A DNA stretch of 64,000 bases from Hirsutella rhossiliensis (lineage: Eukaryota > Ascomycota > Sordariomycetes > Hypocreales > Ophiocordycipitaceae), in assembly GCF_020360975.1 (NCBI RefSeq), contig NW_025408676.1, positions 2,294,001 through 2,358,000 on the forward strand, in the 5' to 3' direction. The position numbers were made by a program, and so were the translations under genes. Of this stretch, positions 21,282 through 31,613 are shown one piece after another (position 1 is the first letter of the stretch; each line of letters starts with the position of its first letter). The notes beneath the pieces were generated by a model. It searched no databases. It saw nothing but the letters and a program-made list of their open reading frames with translations, and was not told the origin of the DNA.

Positions 21282-21286
21282 GAAGT

Positions 21287-21655
21287 TAAATAAGAGATAA
21301 AGCTAATAAGCGATAGAGCTTATATCTTATAACTTTATACTAAAGTTCTAGCTAAGGAGGCTAGTAGCGGTGCCTAACGCGCTATCCCGCTATAAGTAAG
21401 ATTAGCTAGTAGGCGAAATAAATAAAAGGGAAATAAGGTAGGTAGTCTAAATAATTCTAGAAACCGGGTACTTATAAGGCCGCTTAGTCCTTATTAAGGG
21501 CTAATACGCCGACTTACTAAGACGCTTAACTTAAGATAGGGCGGTAGTAATAGCGCTATAGGTAGGTAAAAGAGGGGTAAGCGTAGTAGTATACGTTAGC
21601 GGAGTAAAGAGGCCTACTAAACGACTTAAGGAGGAGGCGAATAAAGGCGATAACT
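21287..21655 (+). pseudogene. Continuation of RIP-mutated gypsy (RNase H end/start of integrase)
   Basis: RIP-type TpA-rich sequence that continues the relic broken at 15155. Text such as LSRYK near 21385 fits the end of RNase H with RIP-altered residues. It stops at the TA beside the pogo element and is not found on the other side. Confidence 0.6.
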
Positions 21656-21656
21656 A

Positions 21657-21757
21657 CCCGTTGATCTTGGTGTGGGGCCACAGCAGCCCAACTAAGTGTC
21701 TTCGCCACTTAGTTGGCCCAAAAAATCCGGCACAGCCCAAAAAATCCGGCACAGCAG
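21657..21757 (+). repeat. Left terminal inverted repeat of pogo element
   Basis: Starts CCCGTTGATCTTGG. It contains the CCAACTAAGTG palindrome and two tandem CCCAAAAAATCCGGCACAG units, likely transposase binding sites. Confidence 0.9.
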
Positions 21758-21959
21758 CCCACCTCCAAAACGTCAACCCTATGCATCTCAACCGCGTTTT
21801 CTCGCGCAACTTGACTTTATTTACGTATCTTTTGCCGGAATACATTATGACAGATAACATGGCTACCCTGGAGGCAGCAAAGCCGTTCTGGCGTCTCGTC
21901 GCGACCCCAGAGCCGATGTTCGTCGCTCAACAACACCAAAAGAACGCCTCTTTCCGTGC

Positions 21960-23982
21960 GAGATGCGGCCATCCGTTACAATGTGAAGAGCTCATCCGTA
22001 CAGAGAGCCATTAATTTCATAAGAAACCCTTTTCCCGTGCTCCAGGGCGTCCATTGGCGCTGACGGAGGACGAAGACGACGCCCTGGTTGCGTATGTACA
22101 GTGGATGGAACGCACCGGCATGCCCGCCACGAGAGAGCAACTTGAAGCTGTTGCAAATGCAATAAGAATGCGTCGAGATCCCAATGCCCGCCCGGTCTCG
22201 TCAAGTTGGCTTGACAATTGGCGTGGAAGTCATCCTGCGATCGCGAAGACGTATCTCAAAGCAGTTGAACGAGCCCGGAAGTCCTTTGAAGCCCACGGGT
22301 AGAAGAAGTCGAATTTTTCTACTCAAAGCTTCGAGAAATCATCACCAGCTACCGTATTGGCAGTTCAGAGATCTGGAATGAAGACGAGGCCGGAATACGC
22401 ATTGGGTGCCTGCGAGAACGCATCCAAGTTCTCATCACGCGCACCACTAGAGTCAAGAGCACCCGGCCCCGAGTTTTAGACCCAGCAAACCGAGAATCCT
22501 GCACGGTAATTGCCTCAGTTAACGCAGTGGGGGACTCTCTTCCACCCTGGCTTGTTTTCCAACATTACCCTACCACCAACTGGGCCGGCATCGACATCAT
22601 GACAGGCGTACGGTTTGCCCAGTCGCCAACTGGCTTTTCCAACGCAGAGATACACCTTGAGTGGGCAAGGCATTTCAACTGCTGGTCTTGGGCATCGTCA
22701 GCGCAAGCAAAACAGTCAGGAAATTCGCTGGAAGAGTGGTTCGGCTGTGACGAGCATCTTCGGCGCCCCAACATGGGGATGAGTCGCGTGGCGCCGCCAA
22801 ACCAACGGCCTGACGACGAGAAGATCTACCGATTGCTTGTTGTGGATGGCTTTACAGGGCATACCACCCTTGACTTTGCTGAGTATTGTATCAAGTTTGA
22901 TATCATCATTGCTATTTTCCTCCACATTCCACCCACCTCATGCAGCCGCTTGATGTTGGGGTATTCCAGCCACTAAAGTCAGCACATCAGAAAGCGCTTC
23001 GGAAGTCGCTCGCAGAAGGCAACATATCATTTTCGCGGGTCAACTTCCTCACAGCTTTTCAGGACGTATATGAGGCTGGCTTCACGCGGCATAACATTAT
23101 GGCGGCATTTGAAAAACAGGCCTCTTTCCTGTCGACCCAGCGCCGGTGATCACCAAGATCCTCCACGAGCAGCTACGACAACAGCAGCCGATCAATCCTG
23201 CATACGCCTCGCTCCTACCCTCGGAGACGCGTTTCCAAGTCGCCGCGGATGCCCTCAATGATATCCGGCAACGGTATGGGCCCCTCATGAGCTCGCCATC
23301 ACGAGAAAACTTGCGGGTTCTTGCGAAAGTGAACACCGAGTCTATCGCGATGGCGTCACATTCCCAGGGCATAGTCAGCGATAAGAATAGCCGAACCCAG
23401 GCGTATGCGAATCGAATGAAGAGAGGCAAGATTGTCAGGCCGCGCGGAGAGTTTATCACGAGCTCCAGCATGGCCGACATCACCCGGGAGTATGAGGAGC
23501 TCCAGGCAAAGCAAACCCGGCTTCAAACGCGCCAGGAGATAAGGATGCATCTTAAACGAGTTCGTGGAGAGATGCAGAAGATCCGAGAAGACTATAAAGT
23601 CGGGAAGAAGCAGTTAGTCAATGGCAGAGTCAAGACATTGAACTTTAAGCCCTGGCTAGAGTTTACGGGACGAGACGTTGAGTTCTACACTCTGGAGCAA
23701 AGTTGCGATACCCTCATGCGGGAGCTCAAAGAGCCATCCAAGGAATCCTTTTCTATGATACCACGAAGAGAAATAACTCCGCCAGAGATGTCAGGGCGCG
23801 CGCAGCGACCCGACCTCGCCCACTTACAGATATGTCGTCGTTGCCCGGCAGTGACGATACCGTCTATTTCACAGGCCTCGATCTTGACAAACATAGTGAG
23901 GATGGCGCCGACGATGAAGACGAGGACAATTTACTCGACACGCAAGAGAATATACCTCATCGCCGCCGTTAGCAGCGGTTGA
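21960..23982 (+). pseudogene. pogo-family transposase (HTH + DDE_1), frameshifted
   Basis: Cut-and-paste transposase in at least four frame pieces. An N-terminal psq-like helix-turn-helix near 21957-22014 (SVRDAAIRYNVKSSSVQRAI) is followed by a CENP-B-type helix-turn-helix region at 22054-22302 (DPNARPVSSSWLDNWRGSHP). After a shift near 22297 the DDE domain begins with WNEDEAG near 22375 (first acidic residue). LLVVDGFTGH near 22837 holds the second, and MQPLDVGVFQPLK near 22940 the third, across another shift. The C-terminal part 23146-23982 is charged and coiled-coil-like (EELQAKQTRLQTRQEIRMHL). All three acidic residues appear intact; only the frames are broken. Confidence 0.82.
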
Positions 23983-24341
23983 AGCGGTAGTCGATACACC
24001 ATGCCCTCGACCGCGCACCCGATCGTCCAACAAGATACAGCAGACGCTCCAGGAACACAGGTATGGATAAAATAGCTCTCAGAGACGCACAACAGGCGAA
24101 ATTACTACATAATACGTCTATTTGGACTCACAAACGCGGTCTTCCTATCTCTTCGACTGGAAGGCGGCAGCTCCTAAATAGGCCCAAAGACGTGATTTTT
24201 TCACTTTTCGTTGTTACTTGCGTCTTTAGGTGATCCGCAGCTATTGATCACATGTATATTTTAGCTATTTGAAGTCGCATTGACGGCACCATGAAGCGAA
24301 GCGTAGAATTTCCCTTGATTTTGCACCCCAAATTGAGGACC

Positions 24342-24442
24342 CTGCTGTGCCGGATTTTTTGGGCTGTGCCGGATTTTTTGGGCCAACTAAGTGGCGAAGA
24401 CACTTAGTTGGGCTGCTGTGGCCCCACACCAAGATCAACGGG
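24342..24442 (-). repeat. Right terminal inverted repeat of pogo element
   Basis: Reverse complement of 21657-21757. It is followed by the TA at 24443-24444. Confidence 0.9.
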
Positions 24443-24457
24443 TAATCTGCAAGAGGA

Positions 24458-27400
24458 TGTCACAGGTCCGGCTTTGGTGGGCGGTCAGCGGATTACCCCG
24501 CAGATTACCGCCGATTACCCGCTTGCCCTTGACATCACCTCTGCCGGGTTGATGTCATCTTCGGAGCGCCATAAAGCGCGAAAGCCGGGACCGACGACGA
24601 CAAAACCAGTTCGACTGGATAGCCTGCGTTTGTGCGATCAGAATGCACCCTGTCTAAGGTCCTACATCCTGTCGGTTGCGAGGTTGCGGTGATTTGAAGC
24701 ATTTTCTAGCCTTGACGCGCTGGAGCTACAGCGGCGCTTAGCGGATGCATACCCTGTCTACAGGCCACTACCGCTGACTGTAGCGACGCAGCCCTGACGG
24801 CCTGGGGCACTTTCGCCGCCAAGGTCCTCGTCATTCTATCAGACGGGTGTTCAAAATCACTGCGCCATCGACTTTTCGCTACCACCGACGTTGAATTGCC
24901 CCGACGCACGTTTGTGTCCCTTTTCGCCTTGCCTGTCCTTTCGGATGGCCTTGAACAACTTATCCAAAGAGCTGGGTCCACGTTCTTCGTCCATTTGCCT
25001 CGCCACGATATCTTCAGTTAAGCCGTCCGACTGGGCCCGCCTCCGAACCTCATCGACGATGATCTTGCGCGTGGAAAAGTAATTCTTCTCTGCAGATGGC
25101 CGCCATCGAGCACCCCAGTCTCGCTCAAGAGAATCCACAGAAGGCATTTCGCCCCAGCCCTGCCGCCAGAGACGCAGCAGCTCCTGTACAGATTTGACAG
25201 AACGGGGAGCTTGAAGCTCGGAGGTTCGCGCGGCCCAGGCGGCTCGCCATGCGCTCTTCCTGGGGCTTGCCCTGGCCCGCTTGCACCATTCCCTGCTGCT
25301 GCTCTAGAGAGCGGAGCGTATGTCGGACCGCCCGCTTGCGAAGGGCCTATCTCGGACCTGAGGACCGTCTCTCGTGGAGCGCGGCGCCTCTGTTGATGAG
25401 CTCCCGCGATCTCCGCATGTTGACCTGCAGCACCTTGGCCGGGGCTGAAGGTGACGGTGTAGGTGGCCTGCGCAAACTCATCCAACTTTGTGCATAGTTC
25501 GTAAGAAGCCCCCAAAAGGTCTAGATGTCTTCGCTCAGCTAACTGCTCGGCTGCGACCTGTTGAGTCAGTACTGTGCGCAGCTTCTCCGCAACCACCGGG
25601 ATCGCTTTTGAATGACCGTGGTATGGCTGTCTTCGTGGTCCCGTGTGCATGTGTCTTGAACTTTGCTGGCGAACGCTTCAAACTCGGGGCAAGAGAAGAC
25701 CGGATCCTGAAAGATAGGATGGTCGGGGTAGGACTCGCGAAGGAAGACAGCGTCCTGCAGGAGCACCTCTCGAAGCCACTCCAGGAGTTCCAAGAAGGCG
25801 CCGGCGGCCATGTTCTGCTCCACCCCAGATCTGAGAAAGGGCTACTGTGGGCCTCTTTCCATTTGTCGAGTTGAGGCCAGACCTGCACGAGTAGCACCAC
25901 AGGCGGCCTCACGGTGGCCCGGGCACGAAATAAGACCCCGACCATTCAGGGTCAAAGTCGGCCACGGCCTCATGAATTCGAAAGGCAGGAAGTCAGATAG
26001 CAGCCGGTCATTTGGTCTCCGTTATTCCAACGACCGGCTCGGCGGATCTGTATAGTTCGGGTCAGCCCGGGCCAGGGGTTGGCGGCTTGCCTAGGGCAGA
26101 TGACATGCCTGGCCTTCATCCCCCCCGGCCATGTCGGCGTTTTGCGTCGCCGCCACTCTAGGCGCGTGGCTGACCTTGGAGACCTTGATGCCGGCCTTCT
26201 TGTAGAACCTGGACGTCCATTCTCGGGCAGTCTGGCCCGACAACGGAGCTGTATATTCGGTGAGTGAAAGGGTCGATGCACCCTCTGAGTTATGGGATTC
26301 CGGTGAATGCCATCACGCTTACCTTGAGGCTCCTTCGCCGATCGGCGGAGCACCTTCGTTTCATACCAGTCTTCGCTTCTTTGGAAGACGGGAAACCTTT
26401 CCGCCTTTTCTACCTGCCAGCGCCAGAAAAGCCAGAACGCGAGGGCGCCGATGAGACAAGATCGCGGATCTCGATGCCGCAGAGCAGATCCATACTCCAT
26501 GCGGCCGTGCTGGTTGGTCTTCCCACAGTTCATCACGACAACCAGCGCCTTTGTGGTATACCCTGGGCCTTGAAGCCCTCGTTGGGTAAGTCCAGGGAAA
26601 GCAGTCTGCCAACTCCATCGGCAGGCGGTTGCCGGACCGCAGCAGCATGTGGTTCCCGAGCAGAAAGTCCACCTGCGTCCTCAGGGCGCAGGCGATCTCT
26701 CCTCTCGGACCATGCCACGTTGGTGTGGTCGGGTATCTGCGCCGGCGCATACACATCTCTCAGAGTTCCAACTCCCTGTCCATGTATTCCTTCCTCTTCC
26801 GGCTCCAAGTCGTTGCAAGAATGCTGCGTTTGAGCGCCTTCAGTGCCACTCCTGTGGCCGGGCCGCAGGATTGACTCCCGGCTCTTCTGCTCGTCGTAAA
26901 GCTTCTGTATGGCCGAGACGTAGCCCCGTACAGTATTATACTGTAGTTTGAGCGTGGACTCATACAACTCCAAGTCGGAGTCTGACTCGTATTCGCTACC
27001 TCCGCCGCCTACAACGATGGTATCTGCTGGGGAAGCTGGGTGTTAGTATGATGGGCTGGCTCAGTCCGACGACCACATCCCGTGATCAACATCTGTTACC
27101 TGATGGTGCTCTGCGTCTTTCACGGCCCTCTTGGCTTCCTGAGCCTCGAGGTGTCGTTTTCTTTCATCGGCGACCCTCTTCCTTTCTTGGGAGGACGTGA
27201 TGCCACTACCTCCTTCATGAAGAGCAAGAGCTTTCCTTCATCGACCAGGTCTCCGGGTAGCTGTTGGCCCTGTGGTACCGAGGCCGGCCAAACGTCCGGG
27301 ATCGCAGGCCAGTTGGCTTGACACCACTCCTGTGAGGCAGTCAATGCATGGATCTACATGAAGATTGCAGGGCGCGCATGCGGGCTTGCCTTCCATTCTT

Positions 27401-27794
27401 CCTGCTTGGGACGATAATTTCGCTTCGTATTCTTCGGCTGGGTGTTCTCCAGATCTAACAGGTAGTGCTCAATGGCCGCCCTGACCCGGGATCCTCTATC
27501 GCGTTCGACATGGTGCAGGCGGTCGCCGTCGCGACGGTGGCAATGGAGGAGGTGGAGGAGGGAGGTGGGAGGAGGGAGGTGGAGCGCAACGCGCGTGAGC
27601 GAGACCGAAATCGAAGGTCTCGCGCAGGGCCCCGCGGGCGTGGACCTTCGATTTTGCCGTCCGATGGCGGTAATCCGACTAAGAAAACGCCAGCCCCGCA
27701 GGGCCGGGCCTTCGAAAACGACATGGTTTTGCGTGGGGCGGGGCGGTAATCCGATTACCGGATGACCGGTCAGCCGGCCCCGGGACCTGTGACA
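24458..27794 (-). mobile_element. Crypton-like tyrosine-recombinase element with inverted ends (3.3 kb)
   Basis: The two ends carry TGTCACAGGTCC in inverted orientation (from 24458, and ending at 27794). Copies of GATTACCGCC/GATTACCC lie just inside the left end (24490-24530) and inverted near the right end (27665-27760). The interior encodes, on the minus strand, one protein of the fungal Ndc10_II/GCR1_C type, the class carried by Crypton elements. I found no clear target duplication. Published Cryptons usually lack inverted repeats, so the boundaries or the classification deserve checking. Confidence 0.6.
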
Positions 27795-27857
27795 CCATCG
27801 ATTTAGAAAGAGGTTCCAGTGTTGGATCCACCTGTGCACTAGGCACCGATCGCGCAC
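24857..27857 (-). pseudogene. Crypton-type tyrosine recombinase (Ndc10_II + GCR1_C domains), frameshifted
   Basis: Minus-strand gene of about 3 kb. N-terminal piece: HYLLDLENTQPKNTKRNYRP near 27430. The next exon (EWCQANWPAIPDVW, then DLVDEGKLLLFMKEVVASRP) joins if a 60-base GC-AG intron at 27330-27389 is removed. A second likely intron, 27024-27099, has GTAACA, a TACTAAC branch site and CAG. Then YNTVRGYVSAIQKLYDEQK near 26920, LRTQVDFLLGNHMLLRSGN near 26660, and GKTNQHGRMEYGSALRHRDP near 26510, the Ndc10_II core. LLQDAVFLRESYPDHPIF follows near 25760, and a GCR1_C-type end (SVDSLERDWGARWRPSAEK) at 25147-25090. At least four frame breaks occur. I did not identify the catalytic Arg-His-Tyr set with confidence. 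It would cut and rejoin DNA for site-specific integration. Confidence 0.68.
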
Positions 27858-28142
27858 GTATAACTAATCGACCGCGCTAGTCACGTGCGAGTAAGAGGTG
27901 GGGCACAGGAGGAAGGTCTTTGCACACAGTTTAGGGACACGTTTCCTGGTTACGCAAGATATAACCAATTGAACCAGTTCGAATAACCTCACTGCAGTGA
28001 AGAGCCTGTCCACATATTTCAATTTAATTCAAGTTAAGTAAGTTGAGCGACGAATTTATTTCAAGTAATCAAGTTAGACCCCCGAACTTGACTTACTTGA
28101 ATTGATGTCAGCGCTGTTGCGAAGAGAACCGACGAGCTGGGA
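27795..28142. other. Intergenic; imperfect inverted repeat at 28020-28104
   Basis: No coding frame of note. The stretch 28020-28104 holds two arms built on TCAAGTTAAGTAAGTT and its near complement around a 30-bp loop. It may be the remains of a DNA-transposon end. Confidence 0.45.
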
Positions 28143-28643
28143 ATGACCCTAGGGGCAGAAAACAAGGAGATATATTACGGAGAGAATGAATTCCTGGTTT
28201 GGTGGGATGGTCTTCACGAGTTCATGCAACCTCCTGGGAGCAGAATGACCCATAAGAATGAGATTGAAAGAATGGTACGCAAGATTGTTGTACGCTATCA
28301 TATGCGCGACATGGGTGACAAGGGACGCCACTTCGCGACAGAGCTGGAGCGACTGTTCGAACTGGCCGGAGCTGAGCGAATTGCGATCGAATTCCTGGGC
28401 AGCGGAACAGCCGAGGGAAGCAATTCTGCGACACAAGCAGTCATACAGGGTATTTCAACCATCGTCAGGGCTCTTTTTACGCTACTTTGGCGACGCTTTC
28501 ACCATACGAAAGGCTCTCGGAGGGTGGGTTCTTCTGAATGCCGCGAGGTTCTCATGTTTGCGCTCGTACTGGGACTCACCTTCCGAATCCGCGAGGGGAG
28601 AGAGCGAGCAGGAGCGAGGCGACTTTCTGTTGACTTGATATGA
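28143..28643 (+). CDS. Hypothetical open frame, 166 codons
   Basis: Open frame beginning MTLGAENKEIYYGENEFLVW. I recognise no domain. The first 90 residues are mixed charged/hydrophobic and could be a folded fragment; the last third is Arg/Gly-rich and less protein-like. It lies between the Crypton-like element and the copia gag, so it may be leader sequence or a broken host gene. A 126-codon frame overlaps it in another phase, which lowers confidence that it is expressed. Confidence 0.25.
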   Translation: MTLGAENKEIYYGENEFLVWWDGLHEFMQPPGSRMTHKNEIERMVRKIVVRYHMRDMGDKGRHFATELERLFELAGAERIAIEFLGSGTAEGSNSATQAVIQGISTIVRALFTLLWRRFHHTKGSRRVGSSECREVLMFALVLGLTFRIREGRERAGARRLSVDLI

Positions 28644-28887
28644 GACATGGACCAAGACATGTTTAGGCAGCAGTTACAAGTGGTGAGTCACTGGATAGTG
28701 GCACGGACGTGCCACTATGTATATATGTATGTTGAGAGCTGTCAGACAGAATTGAATAGAAGTAAGTTCAATCGCAACAGGTTATGCACCCGGTTGCTTT
28801 TATTATGCTTCCACTGCACGATTGAACTCGGCATATGAGAACACTTTTTCGTCAAGAATCGACGGTTGACAGCAAAGACCCGGCACT
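28644..28887 (+). promoter_or_regulatory. Leader/possible LTR upstream of copia gag
   Basis: Sits directly before the copia gag start. It has an A/T-rich box (tatatatgta, near 28719) that could serve as promoter. No partner LTR is present in the window because the 3' half of the element is missing, so LTR limits cannot be set. Confidence 0.3.
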
Positions 28888-29777
28888 ATGGGCAAGAAAG
28901 ACTACAAAGGAACCATCCTTGATGGAAGAGACTCCTTTGACAGCTGGAAGATGGATCTTGAAGATAACTTGTTGAGTGACGATCTTATGAGCTGCGTCAC
29001 CGGTAAGGCAACAGCGGAATCGTCAGATTTATCAACGCCAGGAGAGAATGCTGCGGACATTAAAAATGTCTCTCTTGCGAGAATGAAAATACGACAGAGT
29101 ATTGACCAGATCCACAAGAACTCAGTCAACCATCTCACCGATCCACGAGCAATTTATCAATCCTCGTTAAGCGATATGCGACATCGAACAAAGCGCGCCT
29201 TCGACAGCTGATCCGAATGCTATACGACGTTAGTACGCAGACGAATAGAACTGTGCAGGAGAAGGTCGACGACCTAAAGCGACTTCGAGCTCAGATTAAT
29301 AGCCAAGACAAGGACATTGTTATCCATGAACAGCTATTGATTTGCTTCTTGCAAATGAGCATGGACGACGCTTTTAACACTACGGTCGAGATCTTGAACG
29401 CCTCGACAGAGACGTTGACAATGGAAAAGGTGCAGAGCTCTCTGGAAAGCAAAGAGTTGGAACTCGTCGATACTACAATCAAGGGAGAAACCGCACAATT
29501 CGCGGGTCGTGGCCGCAGTGCATGGAACAAAGGGAACAACAGGTCCAAAGCACAGGATGGTGGCGATGATAGCAAGGAGGAATATCTGAAGAAGGCAGGG
29601 GTGCTGGTCTTGTGGCGGTATGCATTTCAAGCATGATTGTGCAATTTGGCACCAAACCAAAGCAGGGAAGACCTGGCTAGCCTCTGAAAAAGCGAAGGCG
29701 AGAGAGGCCATGGATAGCAAAGGAAAGGCAAACGCGGTCAGGATCCTTGAAGACAGTGGTAGTGAATCTGAGAGATC
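28888..29777 (+). pseudogene. Ty1/copia gag (UBN2-type) with zinc knuckle, interrupted
   Basis: Gag of a plus-strand copia element. ATG at 28888 gives MGKKDYKGTILDGRDSFDSW, the usual opening of fungal copia gag. A stop at 29209-29211 and a phase change lead to MLYDVSTQTNRTVQEKVDDL at 29217. The knuckle CWSCGGMHFKHDC near 29604 has one residue less than the standard CX2CX4HX4C. The frame runs into the pogo element at 29780. Skipping that insertion (29780-33476, including one TA copy), the reading frame continues straight into the protease at 33477, so the gag-pol junction was intact before the insertion. Confidence 0.8.
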
Positions 29778-29819
29778 TAAGTCCCTGCACATAGAAATGG
29801 GCACCCCCCTGTTTTGGGC

Positions 29820-31471
29820 ACCCCAAAAAAATCACGACCATTTTCAACACCATTAATTCAATCCCTTCTCACTGCCCACCACCGTGCACTACGATACAAT
29901 CGTCACCTATTTCTGAAACCTCAGCTTCGGTTTCATCAGATTCTTCATTCTCAGCTGCGTTCACCTCCTCCTGCGCCCGTCGTATTGCCTCAATATTGGC
30001 GAACCTCGAATTCGGGCTCGTGACCACCCTCTTCCTTTTTCGGCTTGACGGCCGCCAATTGTGTTTCCAGTGCCTGAATCTGCAATTGAGCTTTTGCTAA
30101 AAGGCCATCCTTCTCGTCAAACCCTTTTGTGATCTTCCTGAACAGCAATCTCTTCGTGGGCACGTCGTCGTCTAGCTGGTTGAATTGAACTACCTGAACC
30201 TTCAGATCTTGCGAGCGCCTCGGGGTCGACCACGCAATCTGGGATGTGTCTGATTGCCAGTCACTGGTGGGTAAGTGGCTATTGAATGCATTGGCCACAT
30301 TTTTCGCGTTCTTTTGCGTCTGTTGCTGTTCTCCAGCAGAAGAGGGCTCAAAGTGGCTTCGCCATCGACACCGGCCACAAACCCGTCGCTTTCCAGCCAC
30401 CCTTGATGTTTGACACAGTGAGCGCTTGCTCGCGTGCTTTCTGGTAGCAGGAAAGAAAGTTTTGCTTGCCGACTGGGCTTGAATCGGTCAGGAGGCTGAG
30501 AAATCCGACCTGTTTGCGGTAGTAGTGCTTAAGAGCGGAAGACAGACAAATCGAGCGGTTGCAGCACATGAGAGGTATGGGAGGTAAGAAAAGAAGGTGA
30601 ATCTGATGCTGGTAGCATAGATACATGAAGTCAACCGTCTCGTGACTTCCGTGGCCGTCCAATACTAGCAGTCTTCGCTCCGAAGGGTCGGGTGGCTGGG
30701 TTCTTGGAATGAACACCTTTCGAGCCACTCCACCGCAGTTTGGTCCGAAGTCCAGCCGTTCTTTGTCGCAGTGAATTGCCAGTCACTAAAAGTACTGAGA
30801 TCTTCTGGGAACCACTGTTGCTGGACCGATTTGCCCTTGAAAATGACGAGTGGAGGGAGGAAGGTGCCGGCAGCGGACACGCACTCGATGAACGACGTCC
30901 AGACCCGAGAACCAGGCGTCTTCTTTTGTACAGATCGTTTTTCAGCACTGCCAACGACCAGGCCATTCTCCCAAGTCCTTCCATGATGCCTGCTTCATCC
31001 ATGTTGTACCTGTTCTCCGGCTTAATAGCCAGAATCTCGGAAGGAAGAAATTGTTGAACCAAGGCCGAATTACCTCGGTAGAAGCGCCGTTGACACGCGC
31101 AGAGTCTCTGTGATGGCACTTCTGGGTCCGAACTGCAGGATTTCGTCTTAAAAATGCTTGCATCCAGTGTTTTCCGAGCGGTGTGTGGTCTCCTTTGACG
31201 GCGAGCATGCGCTGCGCGAACTGCCTGATCTGCGAGTGAGTGGGAGGAAGGCCCAAGGCGTCCTGAATGAGAATCCATTCGGTAAGTTGCTTTTCCTGTG
31301 TCTGAGAAAGCCTCTGAAGAGCAGAAAATGCATCCTTTCTGCATTCGTGACCATGCATGCGATTGTAAAGAGTTGCCCTCGGACGCCCCAATCGCGAGCA
31401 GCCTTCTTGGCGGATCCGCCATTGGCGATTGCCTCAAGGGCGCTGTGAATGTCAGACTCTGTATATTTCAT
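29820..31471 (-). pseudogene. Fot1/pogo DDE transposase, copy A
   Basis: Minus-strand transposase starting at 31471 with MKYTESDIHSALEAIANGGS, an N-terminal psq-type helix-turn-helix. The CENP-B-type DNA-binding part follows (PPTHSQIRQFAQRMLAVKGD). The DDE catalytic core shows YNMDEAGIMEGLG (first Asp, near 31000), LLVLDGHGSHETVDF (second, near 30655) and the LQPLDLSVFSALKHYYRKQV segment (third, near 30560). The C-terminus is a helical, charged tail ending DDCIVVHGGG. Several one-base frameshifts break it, at positions different from those in copy B. The protein would cut the element out at TA sites in the nucleus. Confidence 0.85.
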
Positions 31472-31613
31472 CAGTAGTGGCTTGAAGACACATGCGTCAA
31501 TTTTTTAGCAGATTGGATGCGTTTCCGCGGTGAAATTTGCTGTTGAAGTTGACGCAGCCGTTTAGGTTGGGCACCCATCTTGGGTGCCCAAAACAGGGGG
31601 GTGCCCATTTCTA

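Larger units (their letters stand above)
5641..21655 (+). mobile_element. Old RIP-mutated Ty3/gypsy element, split by younger insertions
   Basis: Relic of a plus-strand Ty3/gypsy retrotransposon. Readable parts in order are gag (about 6250-7128), protease and reverse transcriptase-RNase H (13333-15155), and a short tail at 21287-21655. It is split by the RIP-mutated copia element at 7134-13327 and by the un-mutated gypsy at 15161-21281, each with its own target duplication. The right side ends abruptly at the pogo element at 21657 and does not resume. CpA/TpG depletion is extreme: I found only two CpA in the whole pol part. No LTR pair could be defined. The left limit is uncertain and may lie much further left. 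Confidence 0.78.
21657..24442 (+). mobile_element. pogo/Tc1-like DNA transposon with 101-bp inverted repeats (2.8 kb)
   Basis: Perfect or near-perfect terminal inverted repeats lie at 21657-21757 and 24342-24442, flanked by TA on both sides (21655-21656 and 24443-24444), the target of pogo/Tc1 elements. Each repeat contains an 11-bp palindrome (CCAACTAAGTG and its complement) and two copies of CCCAAAAAATCCGGCACAG. Inside is a plus-strand pogo-type transposase with frameshifts. The left flank is RIP-mutated gypsy but the right flank is not, so either a deletion followed insertion or the right side was rearranged. Confidence 0.9.
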
